The position numbers were made by a program, and so were the translations under genes. Below, piece by piece: positions 36,222 to 46,028 of a DNA stretch of 64,000 nucleotides; position 1 is the stretch's first letter; each line of letters begins with the position of its first letter. The notes under the pieces were generated by a model. The model did no database searches. It saw nothing but the letters and a program-made list of their open reading frames with translations, and was not told the origin of the DNA. Origin of the DNA: SYFY01 sp031385325 (lineage in GTDB: Bacteria; Pseudomonadota; Gammaproteobacteria; Pseudomonadales; Azotimanducaceae); the NCBI GenBank assembly GCA_031385325.1, contig JANNBJ010000006.1, positions 3,065-67,064 on the forward strand. Direction: 5' to 3'.

Positions 36222-36890
36222 CTACTCACCAAGCGCATCGACCACGGCCCCCGGCTGCGGGCCCGCACTCACAGTGACCTTCATGAAGCCATTCGATCTC
36301 GCAGCTTCCGCCAATCGACTGGACACTACCACCAAACGGATGTCGAGCGACCCACACCCTGAAGACCACAGCTGAGCCATCTGATGCAACGCATCCAGGC
36401 TGGCGATTTCGATGGCATCCACGTTGAAAGGGACAGCCGTCACGAGTTCGGGTTGCCGACGATAAACTTCGATGCGTCGGTAGGCGACCTTGGATGTGTC
36501 CAGGAAGCCTTCAATTACGGCCCGGCCACCCTCTCCTGTCAAAATCACGATCGGTGCTGCACGCAGTTCGTCCATCCGATCCGCCAACCAGCGCACGACA
36601 CCTTCGCTATCTGCGCTGTCCGGTGTGGCAACCGGCAATCCGGTGGTCTCAGCCAGTGCTCTCGCCGTTGCGCCACCGATGGCGAGAAACCCGTGCGAGG
36701 GATGCAATCTGCGGGCGGCGACCACCGCATGTCCTGACAAGACGATACACACGGATGATGCTCCTTCGACTGCAACATCCAGATGTCGAATCGAAAACAC
36801 CGGACCAATGACCGGGATGTGCCCAGCTTGTCTCAAGGCGTCCGCCAGACGTCCGGCGCCGGGCTGCGAACGGGTAACCCAGACCCTCAT
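36222..36890 (-). CDS. hemD: Uroporphyrinogen-III synthase
   Basis: The 222-residue protein shows the two-domain HemD pattern: VWVTRSQPGAGRLADALRQAG at the start (quoted in part: VWVTRSQPGAGRLADALR), a central ILTGEGGRAVIEGFL loop and the IEVYRRQP segment. It closes and inverts ring D of hydroxymethylbilane. HemD is poorly conserved, but the hemC-hemD-hemX order settles it. Confidence 0.92.
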   Translation of the reverse strand: MRVWVTRSQPGAGRLADALRQAGHIPVIGPVFSIRHLDVAVEGASSVCIVLSGHAVVAARRLHPSHGFLAIGGATARALAETTGLPVATPDSADSEGVVRWLADRMDELRAAPIVILTGEGGRAVIEGFLDTSKVAYRRIEVYRRQPELVTAVPFNVDAIEIASLDALHQMAQLWSSGCGSLDIRLVVVSSRLAEAARSNGFMKVTVSAGPQPGAVVDALGE

Positions 36891-36919
36891 GGCAACATCA
36901 TGCGGTGTTCATCCCTATC

Positions 36920-37828
36920 TCACCGGAGACTGCGAAGTATGTCGTCGCCGCCCATGGCTTTCAGTGCAGCAACAACCCGATCGGCCGTAGTTGCAGGCTC
37001 GGATCCGGACGCCTGGGCGCGCAAGATTTGTCGTCCATCGGCACTGGCAAGCAAGGCGCGAAGCCGGATTTCCGATCCGGATATTTCTGCATAGGCTGCA
37101 ACCGGCATGCTGCAGTCAGCACCAAGACCTGCACTGACTAACCGCTCAGTCACAACACATCGAGCCACCAACTCGTCATTCAGCGGCTGCAGCAGACGCC
37201 GAACCTCGTGCGCATCAGCCAGACATTCGACGCCAAGCGCAGCCTGCCCCGCTGCCGGCAAACTGTCTTCCAGTGAAAGCGTCGAGCGGGTGGGTAAATC
37301 CACGCTCAGACGATCAAGACCAGCGGCGGCCAGCACGATGGCATCGAACTCCCCGTTGGCCAGCTTGTCGAGCCTGGTGCCAACGTTGCCACGTATGGGA
37401 CCAATGATCAGATCCGTGCGTTGCGCCAACAACTGCGCTTGCCGCCGCAGGCTCGACGTGCCGACTCGAGCACCGAGAGGCAACGCCGCGATTCCACCAT
37501 TCACACCAACCAGCACATCACGAACATCGGCTCGATAGCCGACCGCGCCCAAGGTGAACTCGGCGGGAATGATCGCTGGAAGGTCTTTCAGCGAATGAAC
37601 TGCGATGTGCGCTTCGCCACTCAACAGCGCCGATTCAAGCTCTTTGATGAATAAGCCCTTACCGCCAATTTCACGAAGGGGCGCATTCAACCACTGATCA
37701 CCACGAGTACTCATACCGAGCAGTCGCACATCCAGCCCTGCGTGATGTCGCTCGAGTTCGCTCTTGATGAAATTTGCCTGCCACAGTGCAAGTGCACTCT
37801 TTCGCGTCGCGATCACCAGTGTTTTCAC
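36920..37828 (-). CDS. hemC: Porphobilinogen deaminase (hydroxymethylbilane synthase)
   Basis: The 302-residue enzyme has ATRKSALALWQA at the N-terminus, the catalytic HSLKDLP loop (Asp82), the arginine-rich TSSLRRQAQ and the dipyrromethane-binding Cys239 in GADCSMP. It polymerises four porphobilinogens. It overlaps algR by four bases, joining haem genes to a two-component system as in Pseudomonas. Confidence 0.96.
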   Translation of the reverse strand: MKTLVIATRKSALALWQANFIKSELERHHAGLDVRLLGMSTRGDQWLNAPLREIGGKGLFIKELESALLSGEAHIAVHSLKDLPAIIPAEFTLGAVGYRADVRDVLVGVNGGIAALPLGARVGTSSLRRQAQLLAQRTDLIIGPIRGNVGTRLDKLANGEFDAIVLAAAGLDRLSVDLPTRSTLSLEDSLPAAGQAALGVECLADAHEVRRLLQPLNDELVARCVVTERLVSAGLGADCSMPVAAYAEISGSEIRLRALLASADGRQILRAQASGSEPATTADRVVAALKAMGGDDILRSLR

Positions 37829-38553
37829 AGGGCTTTCACCAGTTTGCGTACATCAGGAAGATGCCTTCGGCTGATATCAAGCGACATCTCAACATCGCGA
37901 AGGCGCAATCGATGTTGCCCGTCGGTACCTTTTTCTATTCCCGTGATGAACCGAACCCCTGCCAACGCACTACGATGGATCCGCACAAACATTTCACCAA
38001 ACTCCACTTCCAGATCACGTAGCGCTTCATCGACAAGCACCTCACCCATGCCATGACGAATCGTCACGTACTTGCTGTCAGCCTGAAGAAATCGAACGTC
38101 ATCCACTGCAATCAACTCCAGACCTTTATGCGTGCGCGTCGAAATGTGAGTTCGACGACTGCCGTCAACCTGTGAAAGCGCCTGCAGCTGCGCGCGATTG
38201 ACCCGCTTCGCATTAGCCAGGACCTGCTCCAAACGCTCCCTGCGGACTGGTTTGAGCAAGTAGCCAACCGCCTGGAGATTGAACGCATCGATGGCATGTT
38301 CTTCATAAGCCGTACAGAACACGACCGCTGGCGGTTCCTCAAGTTTAGCCAGGTGGGACGCGGCCTCGAGACCATCCATCCCCGGCATGCGGATATCCAG
38401 AAGCAGCAGGTCCGGCTCCAATGCCCGAACGCGCTCGATGGCTTCAAAGCCATTGGCGGCCTCGCCTACCCACTCGCAACCCTCCATTCCGGCAAGCATC
38501 CGCTTCAATCGATCCCGGGCCAGTGTTTCATCATCAACCACCAGAATTCTCAC
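37825..38553 (-). CDS. algR: LytTR response regulator, AlgR-like
   Basis: The 242 residues have a receiver domain with the phosphoacceptor Asp53 in LLLDIRMPGMDG and a LytTR DNA-binding domain (about 138-240: DVRFLQADSKYVTIRH, FVRIHRSALAG). In Pseudomonas AlgR controls alginate, twitching and other virulence genes; the targets here are unknown. It overlaps hemC and the kinase gene by four bases each. Confidence 0.9.
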   Translation of the reverse strand: MRILVVDDETLARDRLKRMLAGMEGCEWVGEAANGFEAIERVRALEPDLLLLDIRMPGMDGLEAASHLAKLEEPPAVVFCTAYEEHAIDAFNLQAVGYLLKPVRRERLEQVLANAKRVNRAQLQALSQVDGSRRTHISTRTHKGLELIAVDDVRFLQADSKYVTIRHGMGEVLVDEALRDLEVEFGEMFVRIHRSALAGVRFITGIEKGTDGQHRLRLRDVEMSLDISRRHLPDVRKLVKAL

Positions 38554-39554
38554 AGGGGGCCCCGGGCCGTCGTTGGCAGACGCAATTCCGTACGAAAGGT
38601 TTCACCGTCTGCTTCCGCTAACAGGCTGGCTTCGTTTTCGTACAGCACCTGCAAACGGCTGCGAATATTATCCAGGGCCATGCGATTGCCTTCGGAACCA
38701 GAACGCACGTTGGTCGGTGGCAGCGGGTTGGTAATCAGAATTCGAACCTGATCGTTCTCGGACCAGATACGGACGGTCACCGTACCTCCCTCGGCTCGCG
38801 GCTGAACACCATGATAGATGGCATTTTCCAATAATGGCTGAAGGGTCAACAACGGGATGCGGACCCCAGCGGGCAACGTGTCCAGTTGCCAATCGAACCG
38901 TAGCCGATCACCCAGACGCAGCGATTCGATGCGCACGTACCGCTGGCATAGATCCAGCTCAACATCGATGGGGACCTGGTTACCTGCTTCGTTGAGGCTG
39001 GCGCGAAACAACTCACTCAAGTCTTCCACCACAGACTCAGCAGTATCGGGATCGACGGCAATCAGGCTGGCGATGATATTCATGCTGTTGAACAGGAAAT
39101 GCGGCCTGATCCTCGATTGCAGCGCCTGCAAGCGGGCCTGTAACTCGGACTGCTCTTTGGCCCGAAGCCGTTGTTGCACGTGGAAGTATCGAAGTGCGAG
39201 CCCTGAAATGATCGCCGAGATCACCAACATGGCGGCGATTCGCGACCACTCAATCGGGACTGGCGCAAACTGGACCAGAATCCGATCAGCAACCAGCCCT
39301 TCCACGACCGTAACGAGCAATACCAGCGTAAAAGTCAGCGCGGCGCCAACCACCATCGAGCGTCGAGACAACCACCCTCGCAAGGCACAGATCGTCACCG
39401 AACTGGTGATGGCCACCCACTGCACAAACAGCGACAACAAGGCAAATCGCAGCCAGGACGCGTCACTCCCCGCAACCCAAAGGACAACCACCAGAAGTTC
39501 AGCAAACAGGACGACCAACGTCAGCGCAGTGACGTTGCACAGATCAGGAACCAC
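38550..39554 (-). CDS. algZ: LytS/AlgZ-type sensor histidine kinase
   Basis: From GTG 39554 it has 334 residues: an N-terminal set of about four membrane helices, then a His_kinase domain (LQSRIRPHFLFNSMNIIASL with the phospho-accepting His) and an ATPase domain (PLLENAIYHGVQPR). The open frame runs further upstream but there it is antisense to argH. The family's PDLC motif begins three codons after this GTG, so the true start may be CTG 39578, preceded by AGGT. It is divergent from argH. Confidence 0.85.
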   Translation of the reverse strand: MVPDLCNVTALTLVVLFAELLVVVLWVAGSDASWLRFALLSLFVQWVAITSSVTICALRGWLSRRSMVVGAALTFTLVLLVTVVEGLVADRILVQFAPVPIEWSRIAAMLVISAIISGLALRYFHVQQRLRAKEQSELQARLQALQSRIRPHFLFNSMNIIASLIAVDPDTAESVVEDLSELFRASLNEAGNQVPIDVELDLCQRYVRIESLRLGDRLRFDWQLDTLPAGVRIPLLTLQPLLENAIYHGVQPRAEGGTVTVRIWSENDQVRILITNPLPPTNVRSGSEGNRMALDNIRSRLQVLYENEASLLAEADGETFRTELRLPTTARGPL

Positions 39555-39641
39555 AAACTGGGTCGAGCCGCCGCTCAGAGCAGACCTGTTGATATACTCA
39601 CCTGCCTTCGATTCCGGGATTGGTTCGCCTTTTACACCATC

Positions 39642-41048
39642 ATGAGCAACTCTACCGAGCGCAATTCTCTGGTCGTCGGTCGGCTTCAGGAAGCCACCGA
39701 TGAATTTGTCCTCGAATTCACGTCCTCGGTGCGCTTTGATCGCCGGATGTACGCTCAGGATATTCGTGGGTCGATCGCCCACGCCCGCATGCTGGGCGTT
39801 ATCGGTGTGCTCTCGCCTGACGAAGTCGGGCGCATCGTAGCCGGATTGGAAACCATTCACAAAGAGATCGAGACCGGCCGGTTTGAGTGGCAGGTGAAGC
39901 TTGAAGATGTGCACATGAACATCGAAAGCCGGCTCATCGATCTGATCGGTGATACCGGCAAGAAGCTGCATACCGCCAGATCCCGCAATGATCAGGTTGC
40001 AACCGACATTCGGCTTTACCTGCGAGACGAGGTAGACACCATCGACCAGGCGATGACCCGTTTGCTGGAATCCTTGCTGGCGCTTGCCGAACAGCATGTC
40101 GATACCATCATGCCGGGCTTCACCCACTTACAGGCAGCCCAGCCAATTACCTTCGGACATCACCTGTTGGCCTGGTTCGAGATGTTGCTGCGTGATCGAA
40201 GTCGACTGCGTGACTGCCGCAAGCGCATCAACTCATTGCCACTCGGCGCAGCAGCGCTTGCCGGCTCAACCTTTCCACTACAACGCGAACTGGTAGCCAA
40301 AGAGCTGGGTTTTACCGATATCTGTGAAAACTCCCTGGACGCGGTCAGTGATCGAGACTTTGCGATCGAGTTCGCTGCGGTGGCAAGTTTGACGATGACC
40401 CACTTCTCTCGCTGGTGTGAAGAACTCGTACTCTGGTCATCCCAACAATTTCAGTTCGTGAGCCTGCCAGACCGCTTCTGCACCGGTTCAAGCATCATGC
40501 CGCAGAAAAAAAACCCTGATGTGCCGGAGCTCATCCGCGGCAAGACGGGACGGGTTACTGGTCACCTCATGGCGCTACTGACACTGATGAAAGGTCAGCC
40601 GCTCGCCTACAACAAGGATAATCAGGAAGACAAGGAGCCGTTGTTCGACTGCATCGATACCCTGCAAGGTTGCCTCACGGCGCTGAATGGTCTGCTGCCG
40701 CATATCGAACCCAACAAGGCTGTCATGGCCGCGGCAGCTGTCAACGGTTACACCACCGCCACGGACCTCGCCGACTATCTGGTAAAACGAGGCCTGCCGT
40801 TTCGAGACGCCCATCATGTGGTCGGCAAGGTCGTGGCTCGAGCGGTTCGTGAACAACGCCACCTGCACGAATTTTCTTTAGCCGAATTGCAGGCCGAAGG
40901 CGGAGGGGGCAACGCCATATCCGACGACGTCTTCGAAGTACTTGGACCGCTTGGTTCGGCCAACGCCCGCAGCCACTTCGGTGGCACCGCACCTGTCGCC
41001 GTGCGCGGTGCCATTGCTCGAGGGAGATCCCGCATCCTTCAAGATTGA
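39642..41048 (+). CDS. argH: Argininosuccinate lyase
   Basis: The 468-residue fumarase/aspartase-fold enzyme has the signature GSSIMPQKKNPD and the catalytic-serine loop it contains, plus HTARSRNDQ at the substrate site. It splits argininosuccinate into arginine and fumarate. It is divergent from algZ, as in Pseudomonas. Confidence 0.97.
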   Translation: MSNSTERNSLVVGRLQEATDEFVLEFTSSVRFDRRMYAQDIRGSIAHARMLGVIGVLSPDEVGRIVAGLETIHKEIETGRFEWQVKLEDVHMNIESRLIDLIGDTGKKLHTARSRNDQVATDIRLYLRDEVDTIDQAMTRLLESLLALAEQHVDTIMPGFTHLQAAQPITFGHHLLAWFEMLLRDRSRLRDCRKRINSLPLGAAALAGSTFPLQRELVAKELGFTDICENSLDAVSDRDFAIEFAAVASLTMTHFSRWCEELVLWSSQQFQFVSLPDRFCTGSSIMPQKKNPDVPELIRGKTGRVTGHLMALLTLMKGQPLAYNKDNQEDKEPLFDCIDTLQGCLTALNGLLPHIEPNKAVMAAAAVNGYTTATDLADYLVKRGLPFRDAHHVVGKVVARAVREQRHLHEFSLAELQAEGGGGNAISDDVFEVLGPLGSANARSHFGGTAPVAVRGAIARGRSRILQD

Positions 41049-41157
41049 CAGTCTTTCCTATACTGACTATTGAACAGTCGCTGTCGCCTTCTCCACAGAG
41101 CATCGAGATGGCAGACAGCGCCTCATAAGTCACTTCGGGATATTGGCTGGCAGCAGG

Positions 41158-43077
41158 ATGGCTTTTCGCAAAACACTCCCAGAGCAGTCGATCGAAGTCG
41201 ACGTGGACGCGCTCCGGGCGATGGGGCAACGATTTGCCATGCACCATCGTCAGCGTTATCTCGACGCTCTGGCCAAACTGGATGGCCGCAAACGCGAGAT
41301 CCTTGCAGCGTTGCCCATGTTCTTCCACGCGAATCACCCGGCTCTTCCTGGATACGTACAGAACGCGCCTTGCGGAATCATCGGTCACACGCCGACTGCC
41401 TCTGATGTGAGCGCAATTCACCGCTTTGCCCGCAGCTTCAATGCAAGCCTGGCAACGGATAAACGAGATATCGACGCAATTTTCCTGATGGGCAGCGGCG
41501 GCAGTCTTGGCCACACCGCCGACAGCGACATCGACCTGTGGGTATGCTGCGCAAAAAGCAAACACGACAGGTTGCGCCCAAAACTTGATCGAGTGGAAAC
41601 ATGGGCAGCCGAACAGGGGCTGGCCCTGCAAGGATTTCTCGTCGATCCAGAGTTTTTTCACGACTCTCGCGACACAGTGCACGGTCCATTGCTGCTGGAC
41701 GAGTTTTATCGCAGCGGCATTCATCTCGCGGGCAAACATCCACTCTGGTGGTATGTGGACGGCAGTTCAGAGGCGAACTATGCCCAATGCGCTGCGCACC
41801 TGACGGACCACCGGTTTGTCGCCTCGGCGTCGCTGCTCGATTTTGGCGCCGTTGGCAAACCGGGGGTCGACACTCTCTGCAGGGCAGGCATGCTTGAACT
41901 CAGCCGAGCCTTGACAACACCTCACAAATCGTTACTCAAGCTGGCCCTCGTCGAGGCATACCTCAACCAACCGGAACGCCCCCTGCTGTCCAGTCACTAC
42001 CAACACCTCATGCTGACTGGTGTCAGTGACAACTCTCGCCTGGATACGTACTTCATGTTGTACGAATACCTCGCCTCAACAAAAACCGGGAGGCCATCCG
42101 CTTTTACGCTGGACGACCTGCGCTGGTTATTTGTTCGCAAGATCGTTGCACGCGGCAGAGAACTCTCTCCCACCAGTCAAATCGCGCTTGATCTGCGCGA
42201 ATGGGGGTACTCAACAGCTGACCTGCAGGCACTTCGCCAACCCGTAAAACAAACGCTCGCGACGGTTCTCGATGAGGTGAACGCAGCAACCGCAGCGCAG
42301 CAAAAAGGCATACAGTTTGGTCGGCGACTGGCCATGTTGACCCCGGACTTGCGGGCCGATGTCGACGCCATCGAAATCGCACTCGATCAGTTTGCCAAAC
42401 CTTCGGATACCGCCATAAAGCCAGTGAACCCGGCTTTGTTGCCACCGATCAAACCGAATCTGGAAGTGCAGATGAGCCGCCGTAACTGGCGGCTGCAAGA
42501 ACAGACTGCGACTCTGCGTACCTGCGAGTCATGGGCAGAACTCATCGTCTGGTTGCACTGTAACCAGATCGACACCTCGAACCTGAAGATGCCGACCACC
42601 TGGTTCGAACAAGCCAAAGATCACCTTCTGCTAGCGCTATCGAGTAGTCGGCAAGTCACGCTTCTCATCAATCCCCTGCCTGATCCGAACGACGCCGGAG
42701 AACGTCTGATCTCCGCGTTTGACGACCCGCTGAGCTACGGCGGACTGCGTATCTGCAAGGCAAGATCGCTGTACCGTATAAAACGCCTGCAGAATCCCTC
42801 GGGCGGGATTGAGTTCACTCTCACCGCCCACGTCGGGATGGCAGCAGTGCTCGACGCACTGGTGCAGGCTATCAACAGCGGGGCCGGAACTACGCACGTA
42901 GCAGCGTCAAGTCGCGAAGACAGCTTGCTCGCGCAACGAATCGAAAATCTGCTGGTGCAGGCTTCAACCTCCCTCGCCGCCAACGCCGAATTTGCGTTTC
43001 CCATCGGCGACCAGCGTGTTCACTTGCGGCTGGACTCTAACGGCGTCGCGCGAGTGAACGCTCAGGCTCCTCTCTAA
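41158..43077 (+). CDS. cyaA: Class I adenylate cyclase, short form
   Basis: The 639-residue protein has the class I catalytic motif MGSGGSLGHTADSDIDLWVC and WWYVDG downstream. Classical CyaA is about 850 residues or more, so roughly 200 C-terminal residues, in the regulatory half, are missing. There is no sign of a frameshift in the 100 bases after the stop. Start choice (ATG 41158 or TTG 41143) is uncertain. The argH-cyaA-lptM order is conserved. It makes cAMP from ATP. Confidence 0.85.
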   Translation: MAFRKTLPEQSIEVDVDALRAMGQRFAMHHRQRYLDALAKLDGRKREILAALPMFFHANHPALPGYVQNAPCGIIGHTPTASDVSAIHRFARSFNASLATDKRDIDAIFLMGSGGSLGHTADSDIDLWVCCAKSKHDRLRPKLDRVETWAAEQGLALQGFLVDPEFFHDSRDTVHGPLLLDEFYRSGIHLAGKHPLWWYVDGSSEANYAQCAAHLTDHRFVASASLLDFGAVGKPGVDTLCRAGMLELSRALTTPHKSLLKLALVEAYLNQPERPLLSSHYQHLMLTGVSDNSRLDTYFMLYEYLASTKTGRPSAFTLDDLRWLFVRKIVARGRELSPTSQIALDLREWGYSTADLQALRQPVKQTLATVLDEVNAATAAQQKGIQFGRRLAMLTPDLRADVDAIEIALDQFAKPSDTAIKPVNPALLPPIKPNLEVQMSRRNWRLQEQTATLRTCESWAELIVWLHCNQIDTSNLKMPTTWFEQAKDHLLLALSSSRQVTLLINPLPDPNDAGERLISAFDDPLSYGGLRICKARSLYRIKRLQNPSGGIEFTLTAHVGMAAVLDALVQAINSGAGTTHVAASSREDSLLAQRIENLLVQASTSLAANAEFAFPIGDQRVHLRLDSNGVARVNAQAPL

Positions 43078-43081
43078 CCAA

Positions 43082-43129
43082 CACCTCTCTGAGCGACACC
43101 TCTCTAGCAAGCCCTCGCGAAGGAGAGGT
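43082..43129. repeat. Direct repeat with alternative hairpins
   Basis: CACCTCTCT occurs twice (43082-43090 and 43097-43105). Either copy can pair through ACCTCTC with GAGAGGT at 43123-43129. It lies between cyaA and lptM, without a U-run. A weak terminator or processing site is possible. Confidence 0.35.
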
Positions 43130-43179
43130 CCCCTTGCGGCGTGTTATAGTCGCGGGCCTGATTTTTCCGGAGATTCCTC

Positions 43180-43293
43180 GTGCGCTGGCTGATCATCATC
43201 GTAATGTCGATGCTGGTGGCAACTTGCGGTCAGAAAGGCCCGCTGTATCTGCCAAAAACTGGCGACGTTGTCATATCGATCTCCCATGATTGA
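43180..43293 (+). CDS. lptM: LPS translocon maturation lipoprotein LptM (LppL/YifL)
   Basis: A 37-residue lipoprotein: signal LIIIVMSMLVATC with Cys16 as the acylated residue, then the family hallmark GQKGPLYLP. CGGAG eight bases before the GTG supports the start. LptM helps LptD disulfide maturation in the outer membrane. It overlaps lysA by eight bases, the usual arrangement. Confidence 0.85.
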   Translation: MRWLIIIVMSMLVATCGQKGPLYLPKTGDVVISISHD

Positions 43294-44533
43294 ACATCGC
43301 GACGGCACTTGTTTTGTCGAAGACGTCCCGCTCGAGCACATTGCGGAGCGGACGGGAACGCCCGTCTTTGTGTATTCCGCTGCACATTTCACCAGGCAGT
43401 ATCATGCTCTGACGAGCGCCCTAAGTGGGTTGGACCACCGCATCTACTATTCGGTCAAGGCAAACTCCAATTTATCCGTGATGCGATTGTTCCAGTCACT
43501 CGGTGCCGGCTTTGACATTGTTTCCGGTGGCGAACTTGAACGGGCACTGAAAGTTGGTGCTCCGCCGGAAGCTATTATTTTCTCAGGAGTGGGCAAGCGG
43601 GTCGAAGAAATCGACTTTGCACTCAAGCTGGGCATCGGCTGCTTCAATGTGGAGAGTGCTGCTGAGCTTGACCGCATTGCCGACCGAGCGAAAATTCTGC
43701 ACCGAACGGCAAACATCGCCTTGCGGATCAATCCGGATATCGACGCTCAAACCCATCCCTATATTTCGACGGGTTTGAAAGAGAACAAATTCGGCGTTCC
43801 AATTGAGCAAGCCCTCGAGCTCTACACTCGCGCCAGCCAGAACAGCGTTTTCAATGTCATCGGCATCGACTGCCACATCGGCTCTCAGATTGCCGAAGCG
43901 CGGCCGTTGCTCGAAGCCGTCGATGCTCTCTTGCAGTTAAGAGACGAATTGGCGCAGCTTGGCATTGCGATCAGACACCTCGACCTTGGTGGCGGCCTGG
44001 GCATCGCCTATCAGAATGAACCGGAGTTCGATGTTGCCGCCTATGGACAGGCCTTGCGTAGCCGGCTGCATGGCCAGAGCGTATCCATAGGGCTTGAACC
44101 AGGCCGTTTCCTGGTTGGCAACGGCGGCCTCTTGTTGACCCGAGTCGAATACCTGAAGCCGGCAGCCAGGGATTCAGATAAGCACTTCGCGGTGGTTGAC
44201 GCGGCGATGACCGAGATCATCCGTCCAGCCTTGTACTCGGCCTGGCATGACGTCATACCAGTTCGCCCTTCCGCAAGCCCGGTGAAAGTCTGGGATGTCG
44301 TCGGGCCTGTCTGCGAAAGCGGTGACTTCCTCGCCCGTGCGCGCGCGTTGGCGCTGGACAACGACAGCCTGCTCGCCGTGATGTCTGCAGGTGCCTACTG
44401 TTTTGTTCAGTCCTCGAACTACAATACCCGTCCGCGCCCACCCGAAGTACTCGTCACCGGCGACGCATTCAAAGTGGTTCGCCAACGAGAAACCTACCGT
44501 GATCTGTTGGCACGCGAGGAGGAGTGTCTGTGA
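43286..44533 (+). CDS. lysA: Diaminopimelate decarboxylase
   Basis: The 415-residue fold-type III PLP enzyme has the Schiff-base lysine in YYSVKANSN, HIGSQI, the GGGLGI phosphate loop and the catalytic cysteine in GPVCESGDF. It makes lysine from meso-diaminopimelate. ATG 43286 overlaps lptM. Four-base overlap with dapF (GTGA). Confidence 0.96.
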   Translation: MIEHRDGTCFVEDVPLEHIAERTGTPVFVYSAAHFTRQYHALTSALSGLDHRIYYSVKANSNLSVMRLFQSLGAGFDIVSGGELERALKVGAPPEAIIFSGVGKRVEEIDFALKLGIGCFNVESAAELDRIADRAKILHRTANIALRINPDIDAQTHPYISTGLKENKFGVPIEQALELYTRASQNSVFNVIGIDCHIGSQIAEARPLLEAVDALLQLRDELAQLGIAIRHLDLGGGLGIAYQNEPEFDVAAYGQALRSRLHGQSVSIGLEPGRFLVGNGGLLLTRVEYLKPAARDSDKHFAVVDAAMTEIIRPALYSAWHDVIPVRPSASPVKVWDVVGPVCESGDFLARARALALDNDSLLAVMSAGAYCFVQSSNYNTRPRPPEVLVTGDAFKVVRQRETYRDLLAREEECL

Positions 44534-45369
44534 TTCGGCTTCGCTTCAGCAAAATGCACGGTCTCGGCAACGACTTCATGGTGATCGATGCAGTCACGCA
44601 AGAGGTCAATCTGTCGTCTGAACAGATCGCTGCGTTTGCGGATCGTCGTACCGGAATCGGCTTTGATCAACTGCTCTTGGTCGCTGCACCGACAGATCCT
44701 GCGGCAGATTTCTGGTATCGAATCTTCAACGCGGATGGTTCGCAAGCGGAACAGTGTGGTAACGGTGCGCGCTGCATTGCCCAGTTTGTCGAACGAAATG
44801 CACTGGCATCCAGACCGGAATTGCGTTGGCAAACCGTCAATGGATGCATCACCACCGTTTGCGTTGGTGATCAGGTTGAAGTGGACATGGGCGAACCGAG
44901 GCTGCACCCGGCATCAATCCCCACCACCGCCTGCATCGACGAGATCACCCACACCATTCCGATCGAGATCGAGGACCAGACCTACCATGCGGTACCCGTC
45001 TCCGTCGGCAACCCACATGCTGTTCTGTTTGTGAACAGCGTGATCGACGCTCCGGTGCTGGAACTCGGCGCGCAACTCACTCGCCACCAGGTATTTCCGG
45101 AAGGCGCGAACATCGAGTTCTGCGAAGTTGTCGAACCTGGATTTGTCCGACTGCGGGTGTTTGAACGCGGGGTTGGCGAAACACGCGCCTGCGGCTCCGG
45201 CGCCTGCGCCGCTGTAGTGGCCGGTGTATTGACCGACCGTCTGCGTGACCGAGTCAAAGTGTCCCTGCCAGGCGGCAAGGTGAGAATCAGCTGGGCCGGA
45301 CCTGGGCATACCCTGAAGATGGTGGGTCCAGCAACTCTGGTTTACGAAGGCACTGTCGACATCGAATGA
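44530..45369 (+). CDS. dapF: Diaminopimelate epimerase
   Basis: The 279-residue protein has both catalytic cysteines, in AEQCGNGARC and TRACGSGACA. It interconverts LL- and meso-diaminopimelate, for lysine and peptidoglycan. GAGGAGG seven bases before GTG 44530 favours it over GTG 44524. It overlaps the neighbours on both sides. Confidence 0.96.
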   Translation: MIRLRFSKMHGLGNDFMVIDAVTQEVNLSSEQIAAFADRRTGIGFDQLLLVAAPTDPAADFWYRIFNADGSQAEQCGNGARCIAQFVERNALASRPELRWQTVNGCITTVCVGDQVEVDMGEPRLHPASIPTTACIDEITHTIPIEIEDQTYHAVPVSVGNPHAVLFVNSVIDAPVLELGAQLTRHQVFPEGANIEFCEVVEPGFVRLRVFERGVGETRACGSGACAAVVAGVLTDRLRDRVKVSLPGGKVRISWAGPGHTLKMVGPATLVYEGTVDIE

Positions 45370-46028
45370 GCAGTGTAGTCATCCATCAGTTGGACGATCA
45401 GGCAGTCACCGACTATCTACGCCAACATCCGGACTTTTTCGTTCGGCGGTCATCCTTGCTGGGCGAACTGAATCTGCCCCATGAAACCGGGCGGGCGATC
45501 TCTTTGATCGAACGGCAGGTCGGCATCCTGCGTGAGCGCAACATGACCATGCGTCGGCGCCTGAATGAACTGATGCAGGCGGCGCGGGACAACGATACGT
45601 TGTTCGCCAAAACAAGGTCGCTCACGCTGTCGTTGCTCGACGTGACCAATTGGCAGGAACTGAACGAAGTCCTTGCCACCAACATGCTGATCGACTTTGA
45701 AGCCGACTTTGTCTGCTGCCATCTTCGCGGCGCAACGATCAGTCTCGACTACATCACCGGTCATCCCACCGCCTTGCCAACAGATCGCTTCCTCTCCGGA
45801 GGAGTCGCCTGTTGTGTCGCGCTGCGCGAAGAAGAAATGCGCACACTGTTCCCGCAACAGGACCCTGCATCTTCAGGCAGTGTGGTCTTCATCCCGTTCG
45901 TTCAGCACACCACACAGGGTTGTCTCGCCGTTGGCTCGAACGATGCGGCCCGATTCAGTGCCGATATGGAAACACTCTTCGTTCGCTATATCGGTGATGT
46001 CCTGGCGCGAACTGTCGCGCGTTTATAG
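45366..46028 (+). CDS. DUF484 family protein (GAF-like)
   Basis: The 220-residue protein has the DUF484 opening VTDYLRQHPDFFVRRSSLLGEL, a coiled-coil helix (IERQVGILRERNMTMRRRLNEL, quoted in part: RERNMTMRRRLNEL) and a GAF-like C-terminal half. It is always found between dapF and xerC in gammaproteobacteria. Its function is unknown. Confidence 0.92.
   Translation: MSSVVIHQLDDQAVTDYLRQHPDFFVRRSSLLGELNLPHETGRAISLIERQVGILRERNMTMRRRLNELMQAARDNDTLFAKTRSLTLSLLDVTNWQELNEVLATNMLIDFEADFVCCHLRGATISLDYITGHPTALPTDRFLSGGVACCVALREEEMRTLFPQQDPASSGSVVFIPFVQHTTQGCLAVGSNDAARFSADMETLFVRYIGDVLARTVARL

Noticed and set aside
39579..40127. N-terminal extension of the AlgZ-like kinase frame
   Set aside because: It is antisense to argH with no membrane or kinase character; it is a shadow frame.
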